Positions 37,774 to 47,182 of a stretch of DNA of 64,000 bases are shown here, one piece after another (positions within the stretch are counted from its first letter, which is position 1; every line of letters begins with the position of its first letter). This DNA comes from Maricaulis sp. (GTDB lineage Bacteria > Pseudomonadota > Alphaproteobacteria > Caulobacterales > Maricaulaceae), in contig NZ_JAEPOL010000014.1 of assembly GCF_017642925.1 (NCBI RefSeq), positions 1 to 64,000 on the forward strand, read 5' to 3'. Under the pieces are notes generated by a model that ran no database searches, was not told where the DNA came from, and saw nothing but the letters and a program-made list of their open reading frames with translations. Both the position numbers and the translations under genes were made by a program.

Positions 37774-39153
37774 TCAGCAATAGACGACATTCACCGCGAG
37801 ACCGCCCTTCGAGGTCTCCTTGTACTTTTCCTGCATGTCCTCACCGGTCTGGCGCATCGTCTCGATCACCTGGTCGAGCGAGACCTTCATGTCGGCGGAG
37901 GTGGCGCGCAGGGCGAGACGGGCGGCGTCGATCGCCTTGATGGCGCCGATGGCATTGCGTTCGATACAGGGGATCTGCACCAGACCGCCGACCGGGTCGC
38001 AGGTCAGGCCCAGATTATGCTCCATGCCGATCTCCGCGGCGTCCTCGATCTGGTGGTTATTGGCGCCCATGGCTGCCGCCAGTGCCGCAGCCGCCATCGA
38101 ACAGGCCACGCCGACCTCGCCCTGGCAGCCGGCCTCGGCGCCGGAGATCGAGGCATTCTTCTTGTAGAGCGAGCCGATCGCGGCGGCCGTCAGGAAGAAG
38201 CGCTGCAGCGCTTCCTCGTCGTCGGGATCGCGGTGATACTTGTCGAAATAGCGCGCCACGGCCGGAATGATGCCGGCGGCGCCATTGGTGGGGGCGGTGA
38301 CGACGCGGCCGCCGGCGGCGTTCTCCTCGTTCACGGCCATCGCCCACAGATTGATCCAGTCCATCGGGGCGAGGGGATCCTCGTCCGGGCTCACCGGATT
38401 GGCCAGGATATCGCGATGCATCTTCGGCGCGCGCCGCTTGACGCCCAGCCCGCCGGGCAGCACGCCGTCCTCGGTGAGGCCGCGATCGATACAATCCTCC
38501 ATCGCGCGCCACAGGCCTTCAATGCCGGCGCGGATCGTGTCCTCGGGCAGGAAGGTGCGTTCATTGGCCAGCATGATGCGGTGGATGGACAGGCCTTCGC
38601 GCTCGCCGATCTCCAGGAGTTCGGCCGCGGAGTTGAAGGGGAAGGGCTCGCCCTCCTTCACATCGGCCGCCGAATTGCGCCCGGCCTCGTGCTCGTCGAT
38701 CACGAAACCGCCGCCGATGGAATACCAGATCTCCTCGCGCACGACATCGCCATGCTGGTCATAGGCAAAGAATTTCAGCGCGTTGGAGTGGAAGGGCAGG
38801 CGCACATCGCCGCGGAAATCCAGATCGCCCTTTTCCTCGAAGGCGATTTCCCGGCCATTGGCCAGTTTCAGCGTCTTCTCGCTGCGGATACGGGCCAGCC
38901 GGTCCGGGATGGTGTCCGGATTGATCTTCGACGGATCGCTGCCCTCCAGGCCCAGCAGCACAGCCGTATCGGTGCCATGGCCCAGCCCGGTCAGGGCGAG
39001 CGAGCCATAGAGCTCGGTCTTCAGACGGGCGACACTGCCGCCATCGGCCAGGCAGCGCTCGACAAAGATTTTCGCGGCCTTCATCGGCCCGACCGTGTGC
39101 GAGCTGGAGGGGCCGACACCGATCTTGAACAGGTCGAAGACACCGAAATGCAT
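37774..39153 (-). CDS. sdaA: L-serine ammonia-lyase (single-chain)
   Basis: A 459-residue Fe-S enzyme that deaminates L-serine to pyruvate. The N-terminal beta domain begins [25 protein letters not shown], and the catalytic alpha domain carries the cluster cysteines within [16 protein letters not shown] and [18 protein letters not shown]. Both domains are in one chain, as in proteobacterial SdaA/SdaB. The ATG at 39153 has GGAG about 9 nt before it. It is not next to serine or glycine genes; it is divergent, in the sense of facing, from the TetR gene upstream on the same strand. Confidence 0.95.
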   Translation of the reverse strand: MHFGVFDLFKIGVGPSSSHTVGPMKAAKIFVERCLADGGSVARLKTELYGSLALTGLGHGTDTAVLLGLEGSDPSKINPDTIPDRLARIRSEKTLKLANGREIAFEEKGDLDFRGDVRLPFHSNALKFFAYDQHGDVVREEIWYSIGGGFVIDEHEAGRNSAADVKEGEPFPFNSAAELLEIGEREGLSIHRIMLANERTFLPEDTIRAGIEGLWRAMEDCIDRGLTEDGVLPGGLGVKRRAPKMHRDILANPVSPDEDPLAPMDWINLWAMAVNEENAAGGRVVTAPTNGAAGIIPAVARYFDKYHRDPDDEEALQRFFLTAAAIGSLYKKNASISGAEAGCQGEVGVACSMAAAALAAAMGANNHQIEDAAEIGMEHNLGLTCDPVGGLVQIPCIERNAIGAIKAIDAARLALRATSADMKVSLDQVIETMRQTGEDMQEKYKETSKGGLAVNVVYC

Positions 39154-39259
39154 GGCGCGAACTCCTTGAAACCGCTGCGGGGTTGATCAGCGGGCGACGG
39201 GAAACTAGTCGGCCTTGAAGACGCGCGAAACCCCGTTTCGCCATTGCCGCAATGTGCGG

Positions 39260-39934
39260 TCAGGCCGGCGCCAGGGTGCGCTCGCAGATCTCGCGCATCT
39301 CGGCGAGCCAGAGGGCCTCGTCCGTCTTCACCGGGTCGGCCAGAAGGCGATAGCGCATGGCACTCCAGACCAGGAAGATCAGCATGCGCACGCGTTCCGG
39401 TGCCGGCTGCGGCACCAGGTCCTCCCAGCCCGCCACGGCATCGCACCACACATCGGCCAGCGCATCGAAAGAGCGCTGATGATGCTCCGGCGCCGCGATC
39501 TGGGCTTCCAGATAATGCATGTCGGTGTCGAAGAAGGCCGCATCGCCATCGGCGGCGCAGGTGATCTCCACCATGCGGGCCAGCTGTTCGCGCCAGGGGC
39601 CGTGTCCGGCTTCGACGACCTGTTCGCGGATCCGCGCGCGCAGTGTGTCCATGACATGGCGGACATAGCCGGAATGCAGGGCCGCCTTGTTGGGGAAATA
39701 CTCGTAGATCGTACCGATGGCGAAACCGGATTCATCCGCCAGCGCCCGCATGGTCAGCGCGTCCGGACCGTCGCGCCGCCAAATCCGAACATAGGCGTCA
39801 TAGATCGCCTGGACGGTGAAACGGGCGCGCGCCTGGACCGGGCGTTTTCGCGGGCGGGGCAGGGCATCTGCCGCCGGCGTGCGCGCGGTCGACAAATCCG
39901 AACCCCGTGCGGGCCGCGACCTGCTATCACTCAT
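39260..39934 (-). CDS. TetR-family transcriptional regulator
   Basis: A 224-residue regulator with a basic, Pro/Arg-rich 30-residue N-terminal extension, then a TetR HTH (ARARFTVQAIYDAYVRIWRRDG, ALADESGFAIGTIYEYFPNKAAL) and a helical ligand-binding domain. It is divergent from the DUF2855 gene with only 35 nt between starts, so it most probably regulates that gene and itself. The ATG at 39934 is the best visible start. The ligand is not predictable. Confidence 0.87.
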   Translation of the reverse strand: MSDSRSRPARGSDLSTARTPAADALPRPRKRPVQARARFTVQAIYDAYVRIWRRDGPDALTMRALADESGFAIGTIYEYFPNKAALHSGYVRHVMDTLRARIREQVVEAGHGPWREQLARMVEITCAADGDAAFFDTDMHYLEAQIAAPEHHQRSFDALADVWCDAVAGWEDLVPQPAPERVRMLIFLVWSAMRYRLLADPVKTDEALWLAEMREICERTLAPA

Positions 39935-39969
39935 GGCACATCTTCCACTTCCCGACCGGCAGGACCGAT

Positions 39970-41058
39970 ATGAGCGAGTATACCCGTCTTCTCACCGACA
40001 AGGGCGATCTTGGCAGCACCCGTCTGGAAACCGGCCCCGTACCGCAGGCCGGGCCGGGCGAGATCGTGCTGAAACTCGACCGTTTCTCGCTGACGACCAA
40101 TAACATCACCTATGCCGCCTTCGGCGACGCCATGCAGTACTGGCACTTCTTCCCGACTGGCCAGGAAGGCTGGGGCCATATGCCGGTCTGGGGTTTTGCC
40201 GATATCGTCGCTTCGGATATCCCGGGCCTCGAAGCCGGCGAGCGCTTCTACGGCTATTTCCCGATCGCCAGCCATGTCGTGATGAAGCCGGAGCGGATTT
40301 CCGAGCGCGGCTTCTATGACGGCGCCGAACACCGCCAGGCGCTGGTCTCGGCCTATAACCAGTATACGCGCTGCAGCGCCGATACGGTCTATGCACCGGA
40401 GCGCGAGGCTTTCCAGGCGCTTTACCGGCCGCTCTTCATCACCTCCTTCATGCTGGCCGATTATCTCGTCGACAATGATTTCTTCGGCGCCCGCCAGCTG
40501 ATCGTCTCCAGCGCCTCGAGCAAGACGGCCTATGGCACCGCCTTCTGCTTGGGCAATGATCGCATCCCCACGACCGGCCTGACCTCGCCGCGCAATGCCG
40601 CCTATGTCGAGGGGCTGGGCTGTTATGACGGCGTGGTGGCCTATGGCGATGTCGAAAGCCTGGATGCCGGCATACCGGCCATCTATGTCGACTTCTCCGG
40701 CGATAATGGCCTGCGCGAACGCATCCACCGGCATTTCGGCGACAATCTCGTGCATGACTGTTTTGCCGGCTCGGCTGCCAATACCGATTTCATCGGCGAG
40801 CAGGACCTGCCCGGACCCAAACCGGTCTTCTATTTCGCGCCCAACCAGATCAAGAAGCGCAACAAGGACTGGGGTCCCGCCGAGGTCACCCGCCGCTACA
40901 ACCAGGCCGAGTCGGACTTCTTCGCCCATCTCGACAGCGCCAGCCCGGCCTGGGTCAGTCTCGACGAGGCCAGGGGCTTCGCCGGCGCGCAGGCCGTCAT
41001 TGCCGATCTTGCTGCCAATGGCGGCGATCCGGCCACCGGTCATGTGATCGCGCTCTAG
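39970..41058 (+). CDS. DUF2855 family protein (MDR-like oxidoreductase fold)
   Basis: A 362-residue protein of the DUF2855 family, distantly similar to the medium-chain dehydrogenase/reductase superfamily. Visible: GDLGSTRLETGPVPQAGPGEIVLKLDRFSLTTNNITYAAFGD at the N-terminus, GQEGWGHMPVWGFADIV, and the Rossmann-like ARQLIVSSASSKTAYG where the nucleotide-binding turn should be. No catalytic zinc site is evident. The substrate is unknown; the neighbouring TetR suggests an inducible detoxification or catabolic role. The ATG at 39970 is chosen because the frame upstream overlaps the TetR gene. Confidence 0.75.
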   Translation: MSEYTRLLTDKGDLGSTRLETGPVPQAGPGEIVLKLDRFSLTTNNITYAAFGDAMQYWHFFPTGQEGWGHMPVWGFADIVASDIPGLEAGERFYGYFPIASHVVMKPERISERGFYDGAEHRQALVSAYNQYTRCSADTVYAPEREAFQALYRPLFITSFMLADYLVDNDFFGARQLIVSSASSKTAYGTAFCLGNDRIPTTGLTSPRNAAYVEGLGCYDGVVAYGDVESLDAGIPAIYVDFSGDNGLRERIHRHFGDNLVHDCFAGSAANTDFIGEQDLPGPKPVFYFAPNQIKKRNKDWGPAEVTRRYNQAESDFFAHLDSASPAWVSLDEARGFAGAQAVIADLAANGGDPATGHVIAL

Positions 41059-41246
41059 CGTGACCCTGCCCCTTGTGGGGCAGGGGGACCGCGCCGCAGG
41101 CGCGGTGGATGGGGTGGGGGCGCGGGGCCTGCCATTTCGTACCTGGACGGCTCACACCGGGCTTCACCCCTTCCGGCCCGAGGCTTCGCCTCGGCCCACC
41201 TTCCCCGTCAAGGGGAAGGACGACGGGAACAGCGGTTTATCCCCGC
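41059..41246. repeat. Intergenic mosaic of palindromes after DUF2855 gene
   Basis: At least four tandem hairpins: CCCTGCCCC/GGGGCAGGG (41064-41085), ACCGCGCC/GGCGCGGT (41088-41107), CCGAGGC/GCCTCGG (41178-41194) and CCTTCCCC/GGGGAAGG (41199-41219). It resembles the array at 36.96-37.11 kb. The first hairpin could terminate the DUF2855 transcript. Confidence 0.7.
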
Positions 41247-42482
41247 CTAGGTTACGGCAGCACGGGCGTGGAAGTGCGGTTTATCCCACGCCCGTGTCGT
41301 CATGATATCCTGCAGAATTTCGACGGCCTGCCACACATCCTCGTGGCTGACATAAAGCGGGGTGAAACCGAAGCGCATGATGCCCGGATCGCGGTAGTCG
41401 CCGATCACACCGCGGTCGATCAGGGCCTGGACGATCGGGTAGCCATGCTCGTGGGTGAAGGAGACCTGGCTGCCGCGGATCGCGGCATCGCGCGGACTGG
41501 CGAGGGTGAAACCGTGCCCGTCCAGACGGGCTTCGACCTGCTCGATGAAAAGGTCACACAATGCGACAGATTTGGTGCGGATATGGGTCATCTGTGTATC
41601 CGCAAAGATGTCCAGACCGCACTCCAGTGAGGCCATTGCGAGAATGCTCGGCGAGGAGCATCTGAACCGGTCAATGCCGGGCGCCGGCTCATATATGTCA
41701 CTGAAATCAAACGGCCGCGCATGGCCCAACCAGCCGCTGAGCACCGGCATGACACGGTCCTGGTGCCGCTCGGCGACAAAAATGAAAGCCGGCGCACCCG
41801 GTCCGCCATTGAGATATTTATAGCCGCAGCCCACCGCGAAATCGGCATTGCAGGCATTCAGGTCGATCGGCAGGGCTCCGGCAGAGTGACACAGATCCCA
41901 GATCACCAGCACGCCCCTGTCCTGCGCCGCCCGCGTGATCGCCTGCATGTCGTGCAGATAGCCGGTCTTGTAGTGAGCCTGGGTGATCAGCAGCGCCGCG
42001 ACCGTCTCGTCGAGCGCATCGACCAGGTCTTCCGTCGCCACCAGCCTGTGTTCCACCCGGCCGCCGGAGGCCGCCGCCAGACCCTGCATCATATAGACAT
42101 TGGTCGGGAAATTACCGGTCTCGGACAGGATGATAGACCGTTCGGGCTGTAACTGAATACAGGCCGACAGGGCCTTGAAAATATTGATCGACGTCGAATC
42201 GGCGACAACGACTTCCTCGGGCTTCGCGCCGATCAGCGGGGCCACCTTGCCGCCCAGCCGGCGGGGCATGTCCATCCAGTGATTGGTGTTCCAGGAGCGG
42301 ATCAGATCCCGGCCCCATTCGCGTTCGACCACATCGGCCATCCGCGCCGCCGCAGCCTTCGGCCGGGCACCCAGCGAATTGCCGTCCAGATAGATCACCC
42401 CGTCTGGCAGGTCGAACCGGTCCCGGAAATCGCGCAGCGGATCGGCGGCATCGAGGGCGCGGACGTCTTCGAGCGTTTTCAT
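41247..42482 (-). CDS. kynU: Kynureninase
   Basis: A 411-residue PLP enzyme that cleaves kynurenine (or 3-hydroxykynurenine) to anthranilate and alanine. Segments: YLDGNSLGARPK near residue 30, ADSTSINIFKALSACIQL, LLITQAHYKTGYLHDM, WDLCHSAGALPIDL, and the PLP-lysine region VGCGYKYLNGGPGAPAFIFV. The ATG at 42482 starts 18 nt after the kynA stop, so the two form an operon. The third enzyme of the pathway (arylformamidase, kynB) is not in the window. Confidence 0.96.
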   Translation of the reverse strand: MKTLEDVRALDAADPLRDFRDRFDLPDGVIYLDGNSLGARPKAAAARMADVVEREWGRDLIRSWNTNHWMDMPRRLGGKVAPLIGAKPEEVVVADSTSINIFKALSACIQLQPERSIILSETGNFPTNVYMMQGLAAASGGRVEHRLVATEDLVDALDETVAALLITQAHYKTGYLHDMQAITRAAQDRGVLVIWDLCHSAGALPIDLNACNADFAVGCGYKYLNGGPGAPAFIFVAERHQDRVMPVLSGWLGHARPFDFSDIYEPAPGIDRFRCSSPSILAMASLECGLDIFADTQMTHIRTKSVALCDLFIEQVEARLDGHGFTLASPRDAAIRGSQVSFTHEHGYPIVQALIDRGVIGDYRDPGIMRFGFTPLYVSHEDVWQAVEILQDIMTTRAWDKPHFHARAAVT

Positions 42483-42500
42483 GTGAGGCCTCGTGAAGCT

Positions 42501-43349
42501 TCAGAGCGTGGTGCGCACGGTCCAGATTTCCGGGAAGAAGCGCAGGTCCAGCGCCTTGACGAGATAGGACACACCCGACGTGCCGCCCGTGCCCTTACGA
42601 TAGCCGATAATGCGCTCGACCGTCTTCATGTGGTTGAAGCGCCATTGCTGGAATTTGTGCTCCAGATCGACCAGTTTCTCGCCCAGCTCATAGGCTTCCC
42701 AATGGGTCTCGCTGTCGCGATAGATGGTGCGCCAGACATCCTCGACCGCTTCGGACGGTGCATAGGGCTGGGTCCAGTCACGCTCGACCAGCTCGGCCGG
42801 AATGGCATAGCCGCGGCGGGCGAGCAGGCGCAGGGTCTCGTCCCACAGGCTGGGCAGCTCCAGCGCCCGCGTCACCATCTTGTGGGCCGGCGGATTGTGC
42901 TTGTGCACACGGGCGAGGGCAGCATTCTTGTTGCCCAGCCGGTATTCCAGCGTGCGATACTGGAAGGACTGGAAGCCCGAGCTCTGGCCCAGCGCATCGC
43001 GGAAGGCGAGATAGTCGGCCGGGGTCATGGTGGAGAGCACGTCCCAGGCATGGATCAGCTGTTCCTGAATGCGGCTGACGCGGGCGAACATCTTCAGCGC
43101 CGGCCCGACCTCGTCGCGCTGCAGATGGGCGATCCCGCCCTCGGTCTCGTGCAGCACCAGCTTCATCCACAGCTCACCGACCTGGTGGATGACGATGAAC
43201 AGCATCTCGTCATGCTCCTGGGTCAGGCATTTCTGCGAGGTGAGGAGCCGTTCCAGCCCCAGATAGCCGCCATAGGACATGGCGTCCTTGAAGTCCCAGT
43301 GGATGTCCTCGCCGGACACGTCCACGCTGGACGAGAATTGCTCGCTCAT
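42501..43349 (-). CDS. kynA: Tryptophan 2,3-dioxygenase
   Basis: A 282-residue heme enzyme that opens the indole ring of L-tryptophan to N-formylkynurenine. Seen: SYGGYLGLERLL, HDEMLFIVIHQVGELWMKLVLHE, SGFQSFQYRTLEYRLGNKN, and the C-terminal FQQWRFNHMKTVERIIGYRKGTGGTSGVSYL. The heme-ligand and substrate-binding residues lie in these blocks. It is the first gene of the kyn operon, divergent from the HupE-like gene. Confidence 0.97.
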   Translation of the reverse strand: MSEQFSSSVDVSGEDIHWDFKDAMSYGGYLGLERLLTSQKCLTQEHDEMLFIVIHQVGELWMKLVLHETEGGIAHLQRDEVGPALKMFARVSRIQEQLIHAWDVLSTMTPADYLAFRDALGQSSGFQSFQYRTLEYRLGNKNAALARVHKHNPPAHKMVTRALELPSLWDETLRLLARRGYAIPAELVERDWTQPYAPSEAVEDVWRTIYRDSETHWEAYELGEKLVDLEHKFQQWRFNHMKTVERIIGYRKGTGGTSGVSYLVKALDLRFFPEIWTVRTTL

Positions 43350-43503
43350 TCTGCCTCTCCCGCGGATCGGTTCGGGCGGATCGGGCCGCCGTCCTGTTCG
43401 TGTTGCCCCGGTCTAGCCTGCTTCGCCGCCAACCGCGAGCCGCGCTTGAAGCGGGCGGCGGGTGTGGCTAGCGTCTGCGCGCATCATGCCGGGGGAGACA
43501 GCC

Positions 43504-44091
43504 ATGCTTGCCGAAGTCAGCGAACAGACCGTGTGGGACGTGATCGGGCTCTATCTGCAGCTTGGCTATACCCACATCCTGCCCAAGGGGCTGGACCATA
43601 TCCTGTTCGTGCTGGCGCTGTTCTTCGCCTCGACCCGGCTCAAGCCGCTGGTCTGGCAGATCTCGGCCTTCACGGTTGCGCATACGCTGACACTCGGCCT
43701 GGCAACGCTGGGCCTGGTGACACTGCCGGGCTCGATCGTCGAGCCGATCATTGCGCTGTCGATCGCCTTCGTCGCGGTGGAAAACCTGGTCTTCAAGGAC
43801 ATGACCCGCTGGCGGCCGCTGGTCGTCTTCGTTTTCGGTCTTTTCCACGGGCTCGGCTTTGCCGGCGTGCTCTCCGAACTCGGCCTGCCCGCCGGACAGC
43901 TGGTGCCGGCCCTCTTGAGCTTCAATGTCGGTGTGGAACTGGGCCAGCTGACCATCGTGCTCGGCTGCTGGCTGGCCCTGCACCGTTTCCGCGACGCAGC
44001 CTGGTATCCCTGGCTGGTGCGGATCGTGTCTGTCGGGATCGCACTGATCGCGCTCTGGTGGACGCTGGAGCGGACGCTTCTCGCCGGCTAG
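43504..44091 (+). CDS. HupE/UreJ-2 family membrane protein
   Basis: A 195-residue integral membrane protein with six hydrophobic helices and the family marks GYTHILPKGLDHILFVLALFF (near the N-terminus), FTVAHTLTLGLA, and FGLFHGLGFAG, which place conserved His residues in helices. Members of this class resemble nickel/cobalt permeases but the substrate is not established. The start at 43504 follows GGGGGAGA at good spacing; upstream GTG and ATG starts at 43462 and 43486 are less well placed. It is divergent from kynA. Confidence 0.82.
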   Translation: MLAEVSEQTVWDVIGLYLQLGYTHILPKGLDHILFVLALFFASTRLKPLVWQISAFTVAHTLTLGLATLGLVTLPGSIVEPIIALSIAFVAVENLVFKDMTRWRPLVVFVFGLFHGLGFAGVLSELGLPAGQLVPALLSFNVGVELGQLTIVLGCWLALHRFRDAAWYPWLVRIVSVGIALIALWWTLERTLLAG

Positions 44092-44109
44092 CGCAAATGA
44101 AAGACAGCG

Positions 44110-45036
44110 CTATTTTCCGCCGGGAGCGTAGCCGAGCCGGATTTCGGAAATCCGCAAGGTCGTGTCTGCCCGGCCGGAACTATAGGTCCCGACATAGATA
44201 TCGTAGACACCGCGCGTGCCGGCCGTGAAGCTGATCCCGGCATCCGTGCCGATGGCGTCGTCATTGCAGAACCATTGTCCGTCCGGCGCATTGATCGCCA
44301 GGGTCGTGTCTGCATTGCCGTCGGTGTAGATGTGCAGCGTGCCCGAGCCGTTATAGGTCAGCTGCACCGTCGGCGCGTAATCGACATAACCGCGGCACTG
44401 GCTGGAGATCGCGTCGGCCGCGCGGATATTGCCGCCCGCCTGCAGATGGATCTGTTCCGGATCCGGCAGGAAACCGCCATTCAGGGTGACATTGTAGCGG
44501 GCCGGCGCCGAGATATCGACGCCGCTGGCGCTTTGCATGTTGAGCCCGCCGCGCACGGTGGCCTCGCCCAGTTCCGAGATAAACAGCGTAGCCGGAACCC
44601 CCGATCCCGTCGAATAGGTGCCGACCCAGATGTCGTAGCGGCCCGACTGGGGTGACGGCCAGTGGAGAAGGGGGTTGAACGGCGCGTCGGCACCGTCATC
44701 GTCGCAATACCAGCGCCCGTCCGGGCCGTTCACCACCAGCGTGGTGTCGGCTTCGGAATCGACATTGATGAAGAGGTCCTGCGAACCGGCCGTGTAGTAG
44801 AGCGAGAAGTCCGGCGCATTGGCGATATAGCCGCGGCAGTTGGAAAACCGGTTCTGCGCCCGGATCGATCCGCCGGCGGTCAGGCGCCGCTCATACGGGT
44901 CCGGCAAAAAGCCGGAGGACAGGTTGATCGAACCGAAGGACGGCTGAAGCGAGTAGTCCTGGGCTGACACCACCGGCGTGAAGACCAGCGCGGCGGCGAT
45001 TCCGGCGGCAGCCGGGCGAAGGAAATCCTGGAACAT
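44110..45036 (-). CDS. Secreted protein with two repeated beta domains
   Basis: A 308-residue exported protein with a signal peptide (RPAAAGIAAALVFTPVVSAQ), then two similar halves. Each has GGFLPDP-type entry, GSIRAQNRFSNCRGYI / GNIRAADAISSQCRGYV, DTTLVVNGPDGRWYCDDD / DTTLAINAPDGQWFCNDD, and GRYDIWVGTYSTG / GVYDIYVGTYSSG, each with two Cys that could form a disulfide. The repeat looks like a pre-peptidase C-terminal type beta domain without a peptidase. Function unknown. Its start has a weak GGGG. It lies downstream of the M2 peptidase gene on the same strand but is separated by that gene's terminator. Confidence 0.7.
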   Translation of the reverse strand: MFQDFLRPAAAGIAAALVFTPVVSAQDYSLQPSFGSINLSSGFLPDPYERRLTAGGSIRAQNRFSNCRGYIANAPDFSLYYTAGSQDLFINVDSEADTTLVVNGPDGRWYCDDDGADAPFNPLLHWPSPQSGRYDIWVGTYSTGSGVPATLFISELGEATVRGGLNMQSASGVDISAPARYNVTLNGGFLPDPEQIHLQAGGNIRAADAISSQCRGYVDYAPTVQLTYNGSGTLHIYTDGNADTTLAINAPDGQWFCNDDAIGTDAGISFTAGTRGVYDIYVGTYSSGRADTTLRISEIRLGYAPGGK

Positions 45037-45150
45037 GAGCAACCCCCTGTCTGCTGTTGTGACAGGGTAGTCCGTCGCGCCTGCACGCGGCAATTGCAGA
45101 ATGGCCGGTTGTGACAATTTGCCGATCAGCGAAGCGATCCGCCGGAAACG

Positions 45151-45180
45151 AAAAAGGCGGCCCCGAAGGACCGCCTTTCC
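45151..45180 (-). terminator. Terminator after the M2 peptidase gene
   Basis: Read on the minus strand, AAAGGCGG pairs with CCGCCTTT (45153-45160 with 45171-45178) with one C-A mismatch and a CC/GG extension around a 4-nt loop, followed by TTTTT. It lies 22 nt past the peptidase stop. Confidence 0.8.
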
Positions 45181-45201
45181 CGATTTCCAGTAAAGCGGAA
45201 T

Positions 45202-47109
45202 CTACCAGCCGCAATTGCGGTCGGCGTTTTCCTCTTCCAGATAGGTCATGAGCGGCTGGAAGTAGGAGATGATGGCCGAGCCATCCATTTCCCGGGTGCC
45301 GGTGAAGGCTTCCAGCGCGTCCGGCCAGGGCTGGGACGCGCCCATTTCCATCATCGCATTGAAGCGCGCGCCGACTTCCTCGTTTCCATAGATCGAGCAA
45401 CGGTGCAGCGGGCCTTCCCAGCCGGCCATCTCGCAGGCCGCTTCGTGGAACTGGAACTGCATGATGAAGCTCAGGAAATACCGCAGATACGGCACATTGT
45501 TCGCGATGTGATATTTCGAGCCCGGATCGAAGGCGTCACCCGGCCGGTCGGTCGGCGGCACAATGCCCTGATAGCTCTCGCGCAGCGCCCACCACTGTTC
45601 GTTATACTCCTCAGGCGTGATCTCGCCGCGCAGGACCTGCCAGCGCCACTGATCCATCATCACCGCGAAGGGCAGGAAGGCGATCTTGTCGAGAGCGGTA
45701 TCCATCAGCAGCGAAAGGTCGGCGCTCTCGTCCGGCATGTCGGCCTCGTCGAGCAGACCGATCTGCACCAGGTATTCCGGTGTCACGGACAGTGCGATGA
45801 AATCGCCGATCGCTTCGTGGAAGCCGTCATGGGCGCCGGTCTGGAACAGCACATCCTGTTCGTTATAGGCGCGCTGGTAGAAATTGTGGCCGAGCTCGTG
45901 GTGCACGGTGACGAAGTCGTCGCCATTGACGCGCGTGCACATCTTGATGCGCAGATCGTCTTCGTAATCCATGTTCCAGGCCGAGGCGTGACAGGCGACC
46001 TGGCGGTCGCGCGGCTGGGTGATCAGCGAGCGTTCCCAGAACGTATCGGGCAGCGGTTCCATGCCCAGCGAGGTGAAGAAGCTTTCCGCCGTTTCCACCA
46101 TCTGGTGCTGGTCATAGCCGGCCTCGACGAGCAGGTCGTCGAGATTATAGGCCGGACCGCTCTCGCTGACCGAGGCCACATCGCTGAGCGACGCCCAGGA
46201 CTGGGCCCACATATTGCCCAGAAGGTCGGCCCGGATCGGGCCATCGGCCGCCTGGATCTCGTCGCCATAGAGATCGTTCAGATTGGCGCGGACATGGCAG
46301 TGCAGCTGCTGGTAAAGCGGCTCCACCTGGCCCCACAGGCGCTCGACTTCCGCTTCCATCTCGTCAGCCGGCATGTCGTAGTTGGACAGCCACATCTGGG
46401 CGAGGTTGTCGAAACCGAGGTCGCGGGCGCCCTGGTTGGCGATCTCGACCATCTCGGCATAATCCGTCGACATCTGTGCTGGATCATAGGCGCGGCGCCA
46501 GCCATCCCAGACATGCGCCAGGAATTCCGGATCGCGGCTGGTCCGCATGATGTTTTCCAGCTCGTTGTGATCGACCATCTCGCCGTCGATCTCCATCAGG
46601 CCGGACGAGTAGGACGAGCCCATGCGCGTCGTCAGCTCGGACAGGCGCGCCGCTGCCGCACTGTCGGCCGGCGCGGGCAGGGTGATGCCAGCACGCAGGA
46701 AGTTCATCTTCCGCGCCATGGTCTCGGGCAGGTCTAGATCGGCATAGCGGGCCGTCTCGCCAGCTGCGGCGACGGACATCTCGGTGGCCTGCGTCGACAT
46801 GCGCTCGAGCAGCCAGTTGGTGTCGTAGGTGATGAAGTTGTTCTGGACCCAGGCCGTGCGCGAGGCGAATTCGCCAAACTCGCGCATCTCCGCCTCGGTC
46901 TCGGCCAGGAAGGCTTCGGCATCGGCGACGGTGACATCGCCCGCCTCGGCGCTCCCGGCGCCGGAGGCCGCGCTGCCGGTCCCGCTTTCAGTCCCGCTCG
47001 TTGCCTGTTCGCCGGCATCCGGCACGGAGCCGAAGCCCGGTCCGAAATAATAGACGCCGGCGCCGGCCAGAATGGCGCCGATCGCGACGCCGCCCAGTAG
47101 TGCTCTCAT
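45202..47109 (-). CDS. M2-family zinc peptidase (ACE-like peptidyl-dipeptidase)
   Basis: A 635-residue exported metallopeptidase homologous to angiotensin-converting enzyme. It has an N-terminal hydrophobic signal/anchor (LLGGVAIGAILAGAGVYYF), a low-complexity Gly/Ser/Ala linker, and the M2 core with zinc motif HHELGHNFYQRAYNEQ and downstream EAIGDFIALS, supplying the two His and one Glu ligands. It would release dipeptides from peptide C-termini in the periplasm. No lipobox is visible. The ATG at 47109 has GGGGAGAG 6 nt upstream; an upstream start at 47160 lacks this. Confidence 0.92.
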   Translation of the reverse strand: MRALLGGVAIGAILAGAGVYYFGPGFGSVPDAGEQATSGTESGTGSAASGAGSAEAGDVTVADAEAFLAETEAEMREFGEFASRTAWVQNNFITYDTNWLLERMSTQATEMSVAAAGETARYADLDLPETMARKMNFLRAGITLPAPADSAAAARLSELTTRMGSSYSSGLMEIDGEMVDHNELENIMRTSRDPEFLAHVWDGWRRAYDPAQMSTDYAEMVEIANQGARDLGFDNLAQMWLSNYDMPADEMEAEVERLWGQVEPLYQQLHCHVRANLNDLYGDEIQAADGPIRADLLGNMWAQSWASLSDVASVSESGPAYNLDDLLVEAGYDQHQMVETAESFFTSLGMEPLPDTFWERSLITQPRDRQVACHASAWNMDYEDDLRIKMCTRVNGDDFVTVHHELGHNFYQRAYNEQDVLFQTGAHDGFHEAIGDFIALSVTPEYLVQIGLLDEADMPDESADLSLLMDTALDKIAFLPFAVMMDQWRWQVLRGEITPEEYNEQWWALRESYQGIVPPTDRPGDAFDPGSKYHIANNVPYLRYFLSFIMQFQFHEAACEMAGWEGPLHRCSIYGNEEVGARFNAMMEMGASQPWPDALEAFTGTREMDGSAIISYFQPLMTYLEEENADRNCGW

Positions 47110-47182
47110 TGGTCTCTCCCCTTCATGCCCGGAACGGGCGATTGGCTTACCCGCGCCCATCCTCGCCTTATCGGCTTGCGGG

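Noticed and set aside
36813-41246. Palindrome arrays considered as CRISPR arrays or transposon ends
   Set aside because: There is no regular repeat-spacer spacing, no cas gene, and no terminal inverted repeats with a transposase.
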